A stretch of 64,000 nt of DNA from Halorubrum laminariae (GCF_024494655.1 NZ_JANHDL010000004.1:238166-302165); one strand, 5' to 3'; counted from the stretch's first letter, positions 24,974 to 34,775 are shown. Numbers and translations are program-made. Notes: generated by a model not told the origin, from the letters alone.

Positions 24974-27900
24974 TGACGGCAACGCGACGGGGGTAGTCGA
25001 CGATCCGCAAGGCGGTTTCCAGCTTGGCGGCGACCTGACGGAGGCCGCTGCGGTGAGCCTTGACGCCTTCGTCGACATCCTCATCGGTTTCTTCCGAGTG
25101 TATCTTATCACGACGACGAGTATCTTCATCCCGATCCTGCTCTTCTTCGTTGTCAGTTACTACGCCGGTCTGTGGCCCAGCAGTTACGGGTCAGAGATGA
25201 TGATCAGGCGGATTCGGCGTTCCTCTACCGGTCTCTTTGCCATCTCCGTCATCCTTCCCATCCTGTACCTCTCGATGTGGTTCCTCACGGGGACGGAGTC
25301 GCATGATGGACGGGCGGCCGATCTTCCATCGAGCGGTGTGTTCGGGACCTCGTGGGAAGAGCGTCTTATCGGACCTGAGCCCGCTTCGGGTGGTCTCGGG
25401 ATGCTGGCCGACATCTTCGTTAGCATCTTCTACACGTACCAAGTGACGGTCACGTTTGTTCTGATTTCGATTCTTGTGTTCGCGTCGGTGATTTTCCTCG
25501 TGATGAAATGGCCGTCCGAAGTGGACCCACTGGTCCGTCGCGATCGCGTCTACCGCATTTCGTTTGGGATGCTCGTGTCGTTTTCCATCCTCCCGGTTCT
25601 GTACGCTATCAGCTGGATCGCAACTGGCTGGTACACTCCGAACGAATCGTTCACCCGTGTCTCCCCGCAGATATCACTCCCGTATGATTCGCTGTTCGGG
25701 GGCTCTCAACACCCGTTCTTGGAGCAGTTAGCGGCCGAGAGCGACCCACTTGAGGTGACCTTACAGAATGTTCTCTCACTACACGTTGAAACGCTTCTCT
25801 TCGTCGGGATTCTCGCAATCGTGTTTGGTTCGATCCTGTTTGTGTTCTTGGGCAGGTCGAATTACTTTCAGACCAATCTTGGACAACAGTCGTTCCGCGG
25901 GGGTGTCATAATCGTCCTCGTGCTTCTGTTAGCACCGACTATCCTTGCTGGTGGGGCGTGGCTGGCTACTGGTGTTGCTAGTGGTGTCGATCTCGGTGAA
26001 GGCCCGCCCGGATTCACGTCGCAGTGCCAAGAATTCAAGGATGGTGAGATGGGTGCGTGGTCGGCATCGAGTGGAAGCGCCCAGATACAGCCTGATGGCT
26101 GGTCACTCCGAATTGATGGGACCCTAGAGCGGAGTGTCTCGGCGGCAAACCACGCCGATCGGATGGTTTCGATCACGCCAGCACAGGACTCGTACGGCGA
26201 AGATGAGTTCCATATCCAGATGTACGACGGCGACGAGCTGGTTCTGAATGAAACGACGACATATCGGGCGTCATTTACCGAAGAAATTCAGGGTGATGCG
26301 ACCATCCAGATCAGTTCTGATGGTGGGGAACTCGACCGGCTCTGTACTGGTTTTCAGACGGTTGCTCTTCCCACCATCGCGTTGGAAATGGATGCACCTG
26401 AGGAGGTGATCCTTCGTGAGGGGATTGACATCGATTACAGCGTGTACAACGTCGGCCACGTGCCCACGGGAGAGGCGTTCGACGTTGGTGTCTACGCTAA
26501 TGGAACTGGGTTCTTGGGAGAACACACGGAAGCGTCTCAGACGTGGCGGCAGGACCCGCTGACCGGCGGTGAATTCAGCCACGAACATGTCTCGTTCGAC
26601 GGGCTGATCGATGCTCGGGCTGTTGGAGAAGTGGTGATCGTCACTGAGGTCGACCCGAATGGGGAGATGTCCCAACGGACGACCGTGCCGGGGCGGTCTA
26701 CTCGAACGGTCAATGTTCTGTACGCGAACCTTGAGAGTTCGATTGATGCTGACGACGTCGAGCGCGCCAACCAAACCGACCTTCGGACTGAGGTGTTCAA
26801 CAACGGGACGGCTTACAGCCTTGAAACGCCCTCTGACGTGCGGATACTCGACTCGGATGGTGGAACGGTCCGGTCGTGGTCTCCGATGGTCCCCGAATTG
26901 GATCCGCAGGAAGTCACACGAACTGACTTTGAGCATGTGTTTCGGGTTCCGGGGAGCTACACTGCCCAGATAGATGTCCACGATACCCTGTTCCCCGAGG
27001 GGTCTACCGACGAGGTAGACTTCGATATTATCGCGCCCGATCTCCGTGGTGAACTGGTCAACGTCGACGAAGACTCGCGGGTGGACACTGAGACGGAGTT
27101 CGACGTGGTTGTTGAAAACGCCGGCAATCTCAACATGAGTGGTGGGACGACGGCTGATGTCGACCTTCGGAATTCCCAAGGCGATGTCGTTGATGAGTGG
27201 GTGGTCGATGTTCCTGAACTCGAGGAAGGGGGGACGTTCGAAACGACGCTCACGTCGACGATTGAATACGGTGGCGTTCACACGGTTTCGCTTGACGTTC
27301 ACGACGAAGACTTCCCGTACGGCACTCAAGATTCTGACCAGATCATCGGCATCGGGCCGAACCTAGCAACGAACGTCGACGGCTCCCGGATCGATGTGGG
27401 CGACACGACGGATATCGACGTGGACATCTCCAACATCGGGTCCGACGTGTCGCTCGCGACGACCGCAGATGTGACTCTCCGAAACGAGTCCGGTGACGTG
27501 GTCGCCGAAACGCAGCTGGATGTGCCGCCGATCGAGGCCGGCGAGCGATACACCGAACAGCCGTTCGATATCGTAATCGATGAGGCGGGGTTCTACGACG
27601 TTGATGTCGATGTCGCACCGACTGCTGATACGGGCCGGGCAACGGACTCGGATCGGTTCGAGGTGCGATACGTTGACCTCGTTGTCGATGTAGAGGCGAC
27701 TCCACTCTCTGGTTCGAACGAAGCCCGGATCCACGTAACCGTCTCGAACGAAGGGACCGGACGAAGCGAGTCCGTTGATGTTGACTCGGTTGTTACTGAC
27801 GAGGGAGATACGATCGTCTTCAGCCGAGCTCTCTCGTTTGGTGAGTTGAACCCTGGCCGTTCACAGACGCGGAGTCGCACGGTGGAGCTTGATTCTGATG

Positions 27901-30548
27901 GGCTTCACACCGTGACTGTTGAAATCGATGAGGAGGATGGCGACACCGACACTGCGACGTTTAGCAGTATGTCGCCGAACTTGGAGGGGAATATCACGGC
28001 GACGGAAACGGAGGTCTACGGGCTTGGAACGGACGTCCTCACCAAGGTCAGCAACGTGGGCTCTGAGGCGAGTGATCGCACAACTGCGGACATCACGGTC
28101 TACGACACGGCTGATGGAGACGTAGTTGATACGTCGCGTATCTCTGTTCAGAGTCTTGAAGCCGGAGAGCAACAAGAGCGGGAGGTGTCTGTGAACTTCC
28201 CCGGTGCCGGCGTCTATAAGGTCAAGATAGATGTCGATGACGACCTCTATCCGGGGAACACTGTTGATCACACCGAGGAGATTCACGTGTATCAGTCGGA
28301 TCTCTCGGTGCGCCTCAGTGCGAACGATAGCGACCTCCCACCGGGGGCGACTGGTGGGGTGGAAGCGACGGTCTTCAACAACGGGAACCACCGCAGCGAC
28401 CCGTACGATATTGAAGTCGAGTTCGTCAGCCCCCGCGGGTCGACGATTGCTGTTGAGCAGGATACTGTGGAGAGTATCGGGGTTGGTGAGAATACGACGC
28501 TCGCGTTCGAATCTGTCCTTGACGACATCGGCAGGAACGACGTCATCGTCCGAGTTGATACCACGGAGTCTGGGAGAATCACCGATTCGACCGAGATAGA
28601 TGTCTCCTTGCCACTTGAGGTTGAGGAAGTCGAGAGCCACATCCCGCCGGGCGAACAGGGCGTCGTCGACGCGACCGTTTCGAATCCGGGTGCTGTCGAA
28701 TCCGAGACGTACGATGTTACGGCTCGGTTCATCGCCCCAGACGGTTCGACTGTCTCTACGGATTCGACGACTGTTGGCCCGATCCAGCCCGGTGAAGAGG
28801 AAACGCTACAGTTTGAGTCGACGCTGGTTGATGCTGGTGTTCACGATGTGATCGTCGATGTGGACACGGGTGGAGAGAACAAGCCCCGAGAGGGTGTGTA
28901 TATTGAGGTTGTCCGGTCTGAACTACGGGGCCAAGTGAATGCTCGCGATATCGATGAGGGCGATCCCACGGATATTGATATCGTGGTGGATAACGTTGGG
29001 ACCGACGTAAGCCCGGAGACGAACGTGACTGCCGTCCTGCGCGATCCTGACGGCAACGTGGTTGCTGATGAGCAATACACGGTGGGCGTCCTAGAGGAGG
29101 GCGAGAGCGACTCTCAGCAGGTGTTCGACACCGAGTTGGATGCCGTTGGCGTGTATGAGGTGGAGATGGTCGGCGAGCTCGAGGGGAGCGATGACCAGAT
29201 CCAGTCCGTGCGTTCGTTCGAGGTCCTGTACTCAAACCTCACTGCGAGCGTCACGGCTGATGATGTCACGCGGGTCAACGAGGGCAACGTTCAGGTTACA
29301 GTCGTCAACGAAGGGACTGGCCGGAGTGACGCAGCGCCCGCCCAGGTCGTTATTGAAGCGCCGGATGGCTCCGCTATTCGGAGTGTTGACCTTGATGTTC
29401 CCGCGCTGTCTGCTGGTCGCTCGTACAGCGAGACACTCGAGTTTACGACCGAGGTGGCCGGGACACACCGGGCGACTGTCGATGTGGAGGATGCCGATCG
29501 TCCGGACGGGACAGTTGCTGAGACGGAGTTCCACATCACCTGGCCGAACCTCCACGCTCACATCGAAGCGGAAAGCACCACCATCGAGGATAACACAGCA
29601 ACGCTGAACGTGGATATCGAAAACGTCGGGCCGGGACAGAGTCGATCGACGACAGCCAGTGTGGATATCTTGGGCTCGTTCGGGAATATCGTCGGGACGC
29701 GAACGATTGATGTCCCCCCGATCGGTTCGGGTGAGTCCCATGAGGTGTCTGTCGATCATGTGTTTGACCGCCCTGGCTCCTACTTCGGTCGGATTCAGGT
29801 ACAGGACCCTGAGTTCCCTGAAGGAACGACCGATAACACCGAAACTATCGATATCATTCACGGCCACCTGAACGGTGAGATCGAATTCGATGAGGGCTAC
29901 ACGGTTGTTGAGAGCGAGACGCAATTCGAAGTGACGGTCCAGAACGTCGGCAACGACGGCGCTGCGCCGACCACCGCTGACGTGTGGATCACCAATGCTA
30001 ACGGTGAGACGGTGTTTACGGATGTGATGGAGGTAGGCTCGCTTGCGAAGCGTGGCTCACAGAGCGAGAAGTTCACCGCGACTCTCAACACGAGCGGGGA
30101 TGCGACAGCACACGTCGACGTGAACTACCCGAAGTTCCCGCTGGGGACTGAAGATCAGGATGACATCCGCGTCATCTCTCCTGACCTTCGTGCCGACCTG
30201 ACGATCGACGACGTCCAAATGGGTTCGGAGACGACGATCCGGGTCGATGTGACGAACGTCGGTGAGACGCAGGCGGAGGCGACGACTGGGGAGTTGCTCA
30301 TCTACAATCACGACCTGGATCGCGTTGTTCGCGAGGAGTTCGCTGTGGAGAGTCTCGCCCCGGATGAGTCGACGAGTATCGAGTTCGTCCAGCTGATCGC
30401 AAAGGAGTGCTGGCGGACGGAGATGAGTTGTGCTCCGGGCGCGGAGCTTGGGACGGCGGGGACGTTCACGGGCAGCGTCGACATCTCGACGATGTTCGCT
30501 CCTGAAGGGTCTGAGGATTCTGATACGTTCTACGTAAGCGAAGACTAG
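24966..30548 (+). CDS. Giant membrane-anchored protein: six TM segments plus 13 CARDB-like repeats
   Basis: 1,860 aa from ATG 24966. Six hydrophobic segments in three pairs lie at about 36-66, 78-97, 152-178, 198-219, 275-297 and 311-335; each pair ends in a similar W..TG element, suggesting triplication of a two-TM hairpin. A beta sandwich with Cys follows (about 350-465). Then come 13 repeats of roughly 105 aa (DNA period about 300-325 nt, units beginning near 26370, 26716, 27028, 27355, 27676, 27976, 28294, 28609, 28915, 29230, 29548, 29863 and 30178), each with a PDLxAxV...DVxVxNxG CARDB-type core. No signal peptide apart from TM1; the repeats are presumed extracellular. The C-terminal end has a CWRTEMSC pair. 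It is followed by the FTSDRR array and may be its scaffold or receptor. Function unproven. Confidence 0.8.
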   Translation: MSSDGNATGVVDDPQGGFQLGGDLTEAAAVSLDAFVDILIGFFRVYLITTTSIFIPILLFFVVSYYAGLWPSSYGSEMMIRRIRRSSTGLFAISVILPILYLSMWFLTGTESHDGRAADLPSSGVFGTSWEERLIGPEPASGGLGMLADIFVSIFYTYQVTVTFVLISILVFASVIFLVMKWPSEVDPLVRRDRVYRISFGMLVSFSILPVLYAISWIATGWYTPNESFTRVSPQISLPYDSLFGGSQHPFLEQLAAESDPLEVTLQNVLSLHVETLLFVGILAIVFGSILFVFLGRSNYFQTNLGQQSFRGGVIIVLVLLLAPTILAGGAWLATGVASGVDLGEGPPGFTSQCQEFKDGEMGAWSASSGSAQIQPDGWSLRIDGTLERSVSAANHADRMVSITPAQDSYGEDEFHIQMYDGDELVLNETTTYRASFTEEIQGDATIQISSDGGELDRLCTGFQTVALPTIALEMDAPEEVILREGIDIDYSVYNVGHVPTGEAFDVGVYANGTGFLGEHTEASQTWRQDPLTGGEFSHEHVSFDGLIDARAVGEVVIVTEVDPNGEMSQRTTVPGRSTRTVNVLYANLESSIDADDVERANQTDLRTEVFNNGTAYSLETPSDVRILDSDGGTVRSWSPMVPELDPQEVTRTDFEHVFRVPGSYTAQIDVHDTLFPEGSTDEVDFDIIAPDLRGELVNVDEDSRVDTETEFDVVVENAGNLNMSGGTTADVDLRNSQGDVVDEWVVDVPELEEGGTFETTLTSTIEYGGVHTVSLDVHDEDFPYGTQDSDQIIGIGPNLATNVDGSRIDVGDTTDIDVDISNIGSDVSLATTADVTLRNESGDVVAETQLDVPPIEAGERYTEQPFDIVIDEAGFYDVDVDVAPTADTGRATDSDRFEVRYVDLVVDVEATPLSGSNEARIHVTVSNEGTGRSESVDVDSVVTDEGDTIVFSRALSFGELNPGRSQTRSRTVELDSDGLHTVTVEIDEEDGDTDTATFSSMSPNLEGNITATETEVYGLGTDVLTKVSNVGSEASDRTTADITVYDTADGDVVDTSRISVQSLEAGEQQEREVSVNFPGAGVYKVKIDVDDDLYPGNTVDHTEEIHVYQSDLSVRLSANDSDLPPGATGGVEATVFNNGNHRSDPYDIEVEFVSPRGSTIAVEQDTVESIGVGENTTLAFESVLDDIGRNDVIVRVDTTESGRITDSTEIDVSLPLEVEEVESHIPPGEQGVVDATVSNPGAVESETYDVTARFIAPDGSTVSTDSTTVGPIQPGEEETLQFESTLVDAGVHDVIVDVDTGGENKPREGVYIEVVRSELRGQVNARDIDEGDPTDIDIVVDNVGTDVSPETNVTAVLRDPDGNVVADEQYTVGVLEEGESDSQQVFDTELDAVGVYEVEMVGELEGSDDQIQSVRSFEVLYSNLTASVTADDVTRVNEGNVQVTVVNEGTGRSDAAPAQVVIEAPDGSAIRSVDLDVPALSAGRSYSETLEFTTEVAGTHRATVDVEDADRPDGTVAETEFHITWPNLHAHIEAESTTIEDNTATLNVDIENVGPGQSRSTTASVDILGSFGNIVGTRTIDVPPIGSGESHEVSVDHVFDRPGSYFGRIQVQDPEFPEGTTDNTETIDIIHGHLNGEIEFDEGYTVVESETQFEVTVQNVGNDGAAPTTADVWITNANGETVFTDVMEVGSLAKRGSQSEKFTATLNTSGDATAHVDVNYPKFPLGTEDQDDIRVISPDLRADLTIDDVQMGSETTIRVDVTNVGETQAEATTGELLIYNHDLDRVVREEFAVESLAPDESTSIEFVQLIAKECWRTEMSCAPGAELGTAGTFTGSVDISTMFAPEGSEDSDTFYVSED

Positions 30549-30670
30549 GGGGTTGACTTCCTCTACGGGGATTGCTTGGAACTTGCGTATATGCGGTTAT
30601 CTAACAGTCTGCTAGAACTGTGTCGTTAAGCGAGTCGCGCCGTGAGAATTTGTGTGAACTAAATCAGGAG

Positions 30671-30931
30671 TTATGTGTTCTCTGAATCGCCGGTATCGAG
30701 TTTTCCGGCGAGGTAGGCGTGGCCGCTGTCGGTGATCCTGTACACACCATTACCTAGGTGATCGACGAGATTGTGGTCGGCGAGCTTACTCAGCCGGCGC
30801 GAGATATTGCTCGATCCGACTCGGATGTTATCCCGCTCAGAGATCTTACTCGGGGTTTTTGGCCCCTCCATCGACAAAATTTCGAGGGTTCGGTCATCCC
30901 ATATCGACATCCACTTGCCCGACTGTCTCAT
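30671..30931 (-). CDS. Winged-helix repressor-like protein (PhiH1-repressor type)
   Basis: An 86-aa protein. MRQSGKWMSIWDDRTLEILS, then ISERDNIRVGSSNISRRLSKLADHNLVDHLGNGVYRITDSGHAYL is the haloarchaeal winged-helix pattern named after the PhiH1 repressor. ATG 30931 is preferred over the 30961 start because the TTAAATA element near 30965-30975 then lies at promoter distance. It diverges from the first FTSDRR gene (31054), so the 120-nt intergenic region could be its operator, with autoregulation and control of the array. Regulation is inferred. Confidence 0.75.
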   Translation of the reverse strand: MRQSGKWMSIWDDRTLEILSMEGPKTPSKISERDNIRVGSSNISRRLSKLADHNLVDHLGNGVYRITDSGHAYLAGKLDTGDSENT

Positions 30932-31013
30932 GGTGAAATCCACATTGGCGAATTTGGACACTACTATTTAATATATTGTTTGAGTGAGGAGCCGGGCTGG
31001 CAGTCCCCTCACC

Positions 31014-31029
31014 GACCGGAAGGTCTAAC
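31014..31029 (+). promoter_or_regulatory. FTSDRR promoter box of gene 1
   Basis: GACCGGAAGGTCTAAC, 24 nt before ATG 31054; same box and spacing as other family members. Confidence 0.6.
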
Positions 31030-31053
31030 CCCGCTTGCTTGGTGGTTTGAGAC

Positions 31054-31503
31054 ATGAGTGGCGAATTGAGCCGATTCACCAGCGATCGACGCAGTCGTAA
31101 CGAGACGTCCTGGGTCGATGGGGATGATTGGGATGTGGGGACGTCTGAGAACGTGGATGTAACGGCTGATGGCTTAGTGGGTCGCGCCCCGCCACAGGGT
31201 AGTGATCCTTCCGGTAGTGAATCTTATACTGGCAATGGGACGACGACACCGGGCGATGTGGTTACAATCTTCTCGGATGTTGAATCTGTGTTCGAAAGTG
31301 GATATATAGAACACGGAGTCACGGGACAAACTCAATCCAAGATCGAAGTCCAAGATTCGGCGGGCAGTTGGTTTCCTGTCGTCGACCCCGATAATACGAA
31401 TCGGTGGGTGGTCGAAGGGACGTATTATGGTGTGAGATTACACAACGGGGCAAACTACAGCGACTACGGATACGAGTTCGACTTCGCTGTTCAGAGAGTA
31501 TGA
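31054..31503 (+). CDS. FTSDRR-family protein 1 (short)
   Basis: A 149-aa protein. The N-terminal module MSGELSRFTSDRR...SWVDGDDWDVGTSENVDV (about 1-48) is shared by all 15 family members in this window; no signal peptide or TM. The C-terminal 100 residues are a short beta-rich domain with SGYIEHGV, also found in family protein 6, and end in a FDFAVQRV strand. Its stop overlaps the next ATG (ATGA), so genes 1 and 2 are translationally coupled. It diverges from the winged-helix gene at 30671. The role is unknown; a display or binding module is inferred. Confidence 0.75.
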   Translation: MSGELSRFTSDRRSRNETSWVDGDDWDVGTSENVDVTADGLVGRAPPQGSDPSGSESYTGNGTTTPGDVVTIFSDVESVFESGYIEHGVTGQTQSKIEVQDSAGSWFPVVDPDNTNRWVVEGTYYGVRLHNGANYSDYGYEFDFAVQRV

Positions 31504-32228
31504 CTAGTGAATCAAACCGGTTCACCAGCGATCGGCGTCCTCGCGAGAGCGCCTCTTGGGTGAGCGAAGACGATTGGGAGGCGGGCACGGCAGAGAATGT
31601 TGATGTCGTTGGTGAAGGGTTGGTAGCTCGCGGATCGATACAGGCTGGAGAGCTCCCTAATGGTGGCTCGTACGATTTCTCCACGTTTGATACCGAGGTC
31701 TGGACGGTCTACAACGACGCTCGGTATGTTTCTTCATCTGGCTACGTGACGATCGCAGCTGGTGGCGATAAGAACGGGGAATTAGTGTTCAATTCTGGGG
31801 TCGATGTGGATAACTGGTTCTGTGAATGGGACAACATCTTCGGGTCAGGAAACTACGAACGCCAGCGGCTGTTGTTCTATGCGGATGCCGTTGGTCAGGG
31901 TGGGGATAATAACAAGCTTGGGGGAGTCGGGCAGGCGTATCTCCTTGATATTGACTATAATGGTCGGATCTGGTTTGGTGAGATTCGGAATGAGGCTGTC
32001 CACGAAGAGCTTGTTTCACGAGGAGAGTACGCAACGTCCGAAGCGACCCACACCTACCGAATAGAGTACCGGGATGGTTTGGTCAACTTCTTCGTCGACG
32101 GAACGCTGAAGTTCGAGGTCGATATTCCGAACCCCACCACCAACTTCAGTGAGTTCTACTTCAAAGCAATCACTGGACGAAATAGCTCGACAAATCATAT
32201 AGACAATGTGACTATCGGTTCGCTATGA
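31500..32228 (+). CDS. FTSDRR-family protein 2
   Basis: A 242-aa protein starting at ATG 31500 inside the previous stop; a longer upstream frame is antisense or overlap only. N-terminal module TSESNRFTSDRRPRESASW...ENVDVVGEGLVAR, then a jelly-roll-like domain with RLLFYADAV and THTYRIEYRDGLVNFFVDG near the C-terminus, the concanavalin-like pattern of LamG or 3-keto-disaccharide-hydrolase-type folds. It is the only array gene lacking its own promoter box, consistent with coupling to gene 1. Confidence 0.75.
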   Translation: MTSESNRFTSDRRPRESASWVSEDDWEAGTAENVDVVGEGLVARGSIQAGELPNGGSYDFSTFDTEVWTVYNDARYVSSSGYVTIAAGGDKNGELVFNSGVDVDNWFCEWDNIFGSGNYERQRLLFYADAVGQGGDNNKLGGVGQAYLLDIDYNGRIWFGEIRNEAVHEELVSRGEYATSEATHTYRIEYRDGLVNFFVDGTLKFEVDIPNPTTNFSEFYFKAITGRNSSTNHIDNVTIGSL

Positions 32229-32265
32229 GTTCGGGTACTCTACTTGGTTCGTCTGGGCCACCATT

Positions 32266-32281
32266 GACCAGAACGTCTATC
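32266..32281 (+). promoter_or_regulatory. FTSDRR promoter box of gene 3 (degenerate)
   Basis: GACCAGAACGTCTATC, ending 23 nt before ATG 32305, one base short of the usual 24. Confidence 0.4.
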
Positions 32282-32304
32282 TCGCCGTACTGGAATGATA
32301 GCTC

Positions 32305-33066
32305 ATGACTGATGAATTGAGTCGGTTTACCAGCGATCGGCGTACCCGAGGTGATGCTCTGTGGGTTACTGAACAGGACTGGAATGCCGGAGTCACAGAG
32401 AATGTCGATGTCGTTGGTGACGGTCTAGTCGGTCGCGATCCGGTACAACGCAGTGGGGACTTCGGTAATGTTGTCGATGATTTTGAGACCGGTTCTCTGT
32501 CGGCGTATCGCGGTGATACTGGTGCGTTCTCAGTACAGTCGTCTGTTGTGTATCGGGGTGACTATGCGGCCGAGATAACACGGACGGGTGGAAGTGCTGG
32601 GGGTATCACCTCTGTTTCTGGTCTTGAAAATTATCCGAAGAAGGGTAGCGAGTTCTCGGTGAAGCTTCGGTGGGATAACGGGAGAAGGGTACACCCGATG
32701 TTCAGATTTGGCCTTCGAGACGGGTATAATTACTACGGGTTCGGTCTCGATGCTCACGAATCTGAATCTGGTGATACAGAGGCTATCCTTCAGAAGTTAG
32801 TTGATGGTACTGGTACGGTGATGGATTCGACACGCGATCTCGATGAGCTGGAATTGTATGATGGGGTGTGGACAGAAATTCGGGGGGTGTGGAGAGACGA
32901 TGACACGATAGCCGTCAAATGGCTCGATGATGCTGGCAACGAGTTAGTGTCGCTTCAAGCGGTTGATTCCGATCATGAAGGGAATTCTGGAATCGGAATC
33001 TGGTCGAACCATTCTGGTGTTTCTGGGTCCTGTACGACGTGGTGGGACGAGATCCTGACTTCTTGA
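32305..33066 (+). CDS. FTSDRR-family protein 3
   Basis: A 253-aa protein. N-terminal module (TDELSRFTSDRRTRGDALW...ENVDVVGDGLVGR), then the DDFETGSLSAYRGDTGAFSV entry typical of haloarchaeal jelly-roll domains, YPKKGSEFSVKLRW, and a C-terminal GNSGIGIWSN...TWWDEILTS strand pair. The same domain type occurs in proteins 4, 7, 9, 10, 11 and 12 with much sequence divergence. Carbohydrate or surface binding is a guess from the fold. Confidence 0.75.
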   Translation: MTDELSRFTSDRRTRGDALWVTEQDWNAGVTENVDVVGDGLVGRDPVQRSGDFGNVVDDFETGSLSAYRGDTGAFSVQSSVVYRGDYAAEITRTGGSAGGITSVSGLENYPKKGSEFSVKLRWDNGRRVHPMFRFGLRDGYNYYGFGLDAHESESGDTEAILQKLVDGTGTVMDSTRDLDELELYDGVWTEIRGVWRDDDTIAVKWLDDAGNELVSLQAVDSDHEGNSGIGIWSNHSGVSGSCTTWWDEILTS

Positions 33067-33099
33067 TGGGCTCGGTCTCTGGACTTTTCACAGCTGGTT

Positions 33100-33115
33100 G
33101 ACCGGAACACCTAAC
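33100..33115 (+). promoter_or_regulatory. FTSDRR promoter box of gene 4
   Basis: GACCGGAACACCTAAC, exactly 24 nt before ATG 33140. Confidence 0.65.
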
Positions 33116-33139
33116 GTCTCCCTTTGATATATTGTGCGT

Positions 33140-33862
33140 ATGCCTGGCGAATCGAGTCGGTTTACTAGCGATCAGCGTGTCCCTGAAGAGGCGTCGTGGT
33201 CGACTGAAGATGACTGGGGTGCGGGGACGCCTGAGAATGTAGATGTCATCGGTAACGGGTTGGTCGGGAGAGCTCCGACGCAGGGTTCTGTGGCATCAAG
33301 CGTGGTTGATGATTTCGAACGTGATTCTCTCGCTTTTTACTCTGGCGATACTGGGAATTTCGAAGTACAATCGGATATTGCCTATACAGGTGATTTCGCA
33401 CTTAGATGTATCACCGGCAGCACTAGCGGATCTGATTTATTGTATAGTCTATCCGGGTTAGATTCCTATCCAGAAGCCGGTGACGTGATCTCACTGTGGA
33501 CAAGAACGGATGAGGAAAATGCATCACTAGCCCGGCCGACGTTTCTTTTTGGGATTCAACCCGGTGCTGACGAGGGCTATTCTGGTACCCTAAGATACCC
33601 ACACAACGGGCAACCGGCGGAGTTCAAATCAAACTATGCGGGGTATCACTCTCTGGATTACAATTATCGATTGGGCGAGTGGTATCAAATCAGGATTGAC
33701 TGGGGCAGCAGCGGTGATTTTGTAGTCGAGATATACGGTGAGGACGGTTCTCTTCTTGATGGTCCATTAGTCGGGAATGACTCTCGTTGGAGTTCCGGTG
33801 GGATCGGATTCAATTCGGCTGGTACAGCTGATGAAGTGTATGATTACGTGGTTTTGGAGTAG
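33140..33862 (+). CDS. FTSDRR-family protein 4
   Basis: A 240-aa protein. ATG 33140 (MPGESSRFTSDQRVPEEASW) is chosen over an upstream GTG because it restores the family N-terminus and the 24-nt promoter spacing. One Arg of FTSDRR is Gln. The C-terminal domain opens with VVDDFERDSLAFYSGDTGNF and ends SSGGIGFNSAG...YDYVVLE, closest in style to protein 3 but with different loops. Confidence 0.75.
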   Translation: MPGESSRFTSDQRVPEEASWSTEDDWGAGTPENVDVIGNGLVGRAPTQGSVASSVVDDFERDSLAFYSGDTGNFEVQSDIAYTGDFALRCITGSTSGSDLLYSLSGLDSYPEAGDVISLWTRTDEENASLARPTFLFGIQPGADEGYSGTLRYPHNGQPAEFKSNYAGYHSLDYNYRLGEWYQIRIDWGSSGDFVVEIYGEDGSLLDGPLVGNDSRWSSGGIGFNSAGTADEVYDYVVLE

Positions 33863-33896
33863 CTGAGTTTGATGCTTATACCTATCCAGATGGATC

Positions 33897-33912
33897 GACC
33901 GGAATGGCTAAT
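33897..33912 (+). promoter_or_regulatory. FTSDRR promoter box of gene 5
   Basis: GACCGGAATGGCTAAT, exactly 24 nt before ATG 33937. Confidence 0.55.
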
Positions 33913-33936
33913 ATTGCGTGTCTTGAGCGTTAGCGT

Positions 33937-34743
33937 ATGACTGATGGATCGAGTCGGTTTACTAGCGATCGGCGTACTCACCAAGAGGCATCTTGGGCTG
34001 GTCAAGCGGACTGGGAAGCTGGCACCACTGAGAACGTCGAGCTCGTGGCCGACGATCTAGTGGGCCAATCTCCACTTCAAACTGGTGAGATATCGGAAGG
34101 TAGGGTGGCCCGTTGGATGATGAATGATGGCTCTGGTCCGGTCACGGATGAGTTCAGCAATTTCGACTTGGCGCTCAGCGGTGCATCATATTCCTCTAGT
34201 GGATATGAAGGGCCACATTCTCTGCGATTCGATAGGAATGGGAGTGAGTACGCTCACACAACTACTAGCGACGTTTGGAACGACATATCTGCTAATGACT
34301 CATTCACGTTTATCGGGTGGGTGTACCCGTTCATAGACGACCAGCAATTTTCTGCACTCGTCATGAATGCCCCACCTGATGGGAACCAATCTATCCGGTT
34401 CGGCATCAATGGTGGGGCGAGTGGTTATGATATGCACATAACCCTGGAAGACAGTTCCTTCAATGTTGGCGGGAATAGATATTCAACAAATACGTGGGAA
34501 CACTTCGCTGTTACATATAATGGTTCAACTCTCACGTTCTACAAAGGTGGAGCGGATATTGGGTCTGAAACGCTGAATGAGCCCCTGCCGGATTACAACG
34601 AAAATCTGTATGTTGGTGTTTGGCCTGGTGGGGGCAACCCAGATTGGTTCGACGGGAAAATAGACGCAATGGATATTTACAGTCGGGAACTGAGCAGTTC
34701 TGAAGTCTCGAATCATTACGATACGGGGGGTGTCAGTGGATGA
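33937..34743 (+). CDS. FTSDRR-family protein 5 with LamG-like domain
   Basis: A 268-aa protein. N-terminal module TDGSSRFTSDRRTHQEASW...ENVELVADDLVGQ. The C-terminal domain is LamG/concanavalin A-like: DSFTFIGWVYPF, WEHFAVTYNGSTLTFYKGG and the terminal IYSRELSSSEVSNHYDTGG element. LamG folds usually bind glycans or proteins at surfaces. This is a different C-terminal class from genes 3-4 behind the same N-terminal tag. Confidence 0.8.
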   Translation: MTDGSSRFTSDRRTHQEASWAGQADWEAGTTENVELVADDLVGQSPLQTGEISEGRVARWMMNDGSGPVTDEFSNFDLALSGASYSSSGYEGPHSLRFDRNGSEYAHTTTSDVWNDISANDSFTFIGWVYPFIDDQQFSALVMNAPPDGNQSIRFGINGGASGYDMHITLEDSSFNVGGNRYSTNTWEHFAVTYNGSTLTFYKGGADIGSETLNEPLPDYNENLYVGVWPGGGNPDWFDGKIDAMDIYSRELSSSEVSNHYDTGGVSG

Positions 34744-34775
34744 GCGGTTTAGTGTGGGGCCTCTCTTGCTGGGGT

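Noticed and set aside
26271..27329. 352-aa antisense frame in the CARDB-repeat region
   Set aside because: A product of repeat periodicity and high GC; the sense frame is acidic with clear repeats.
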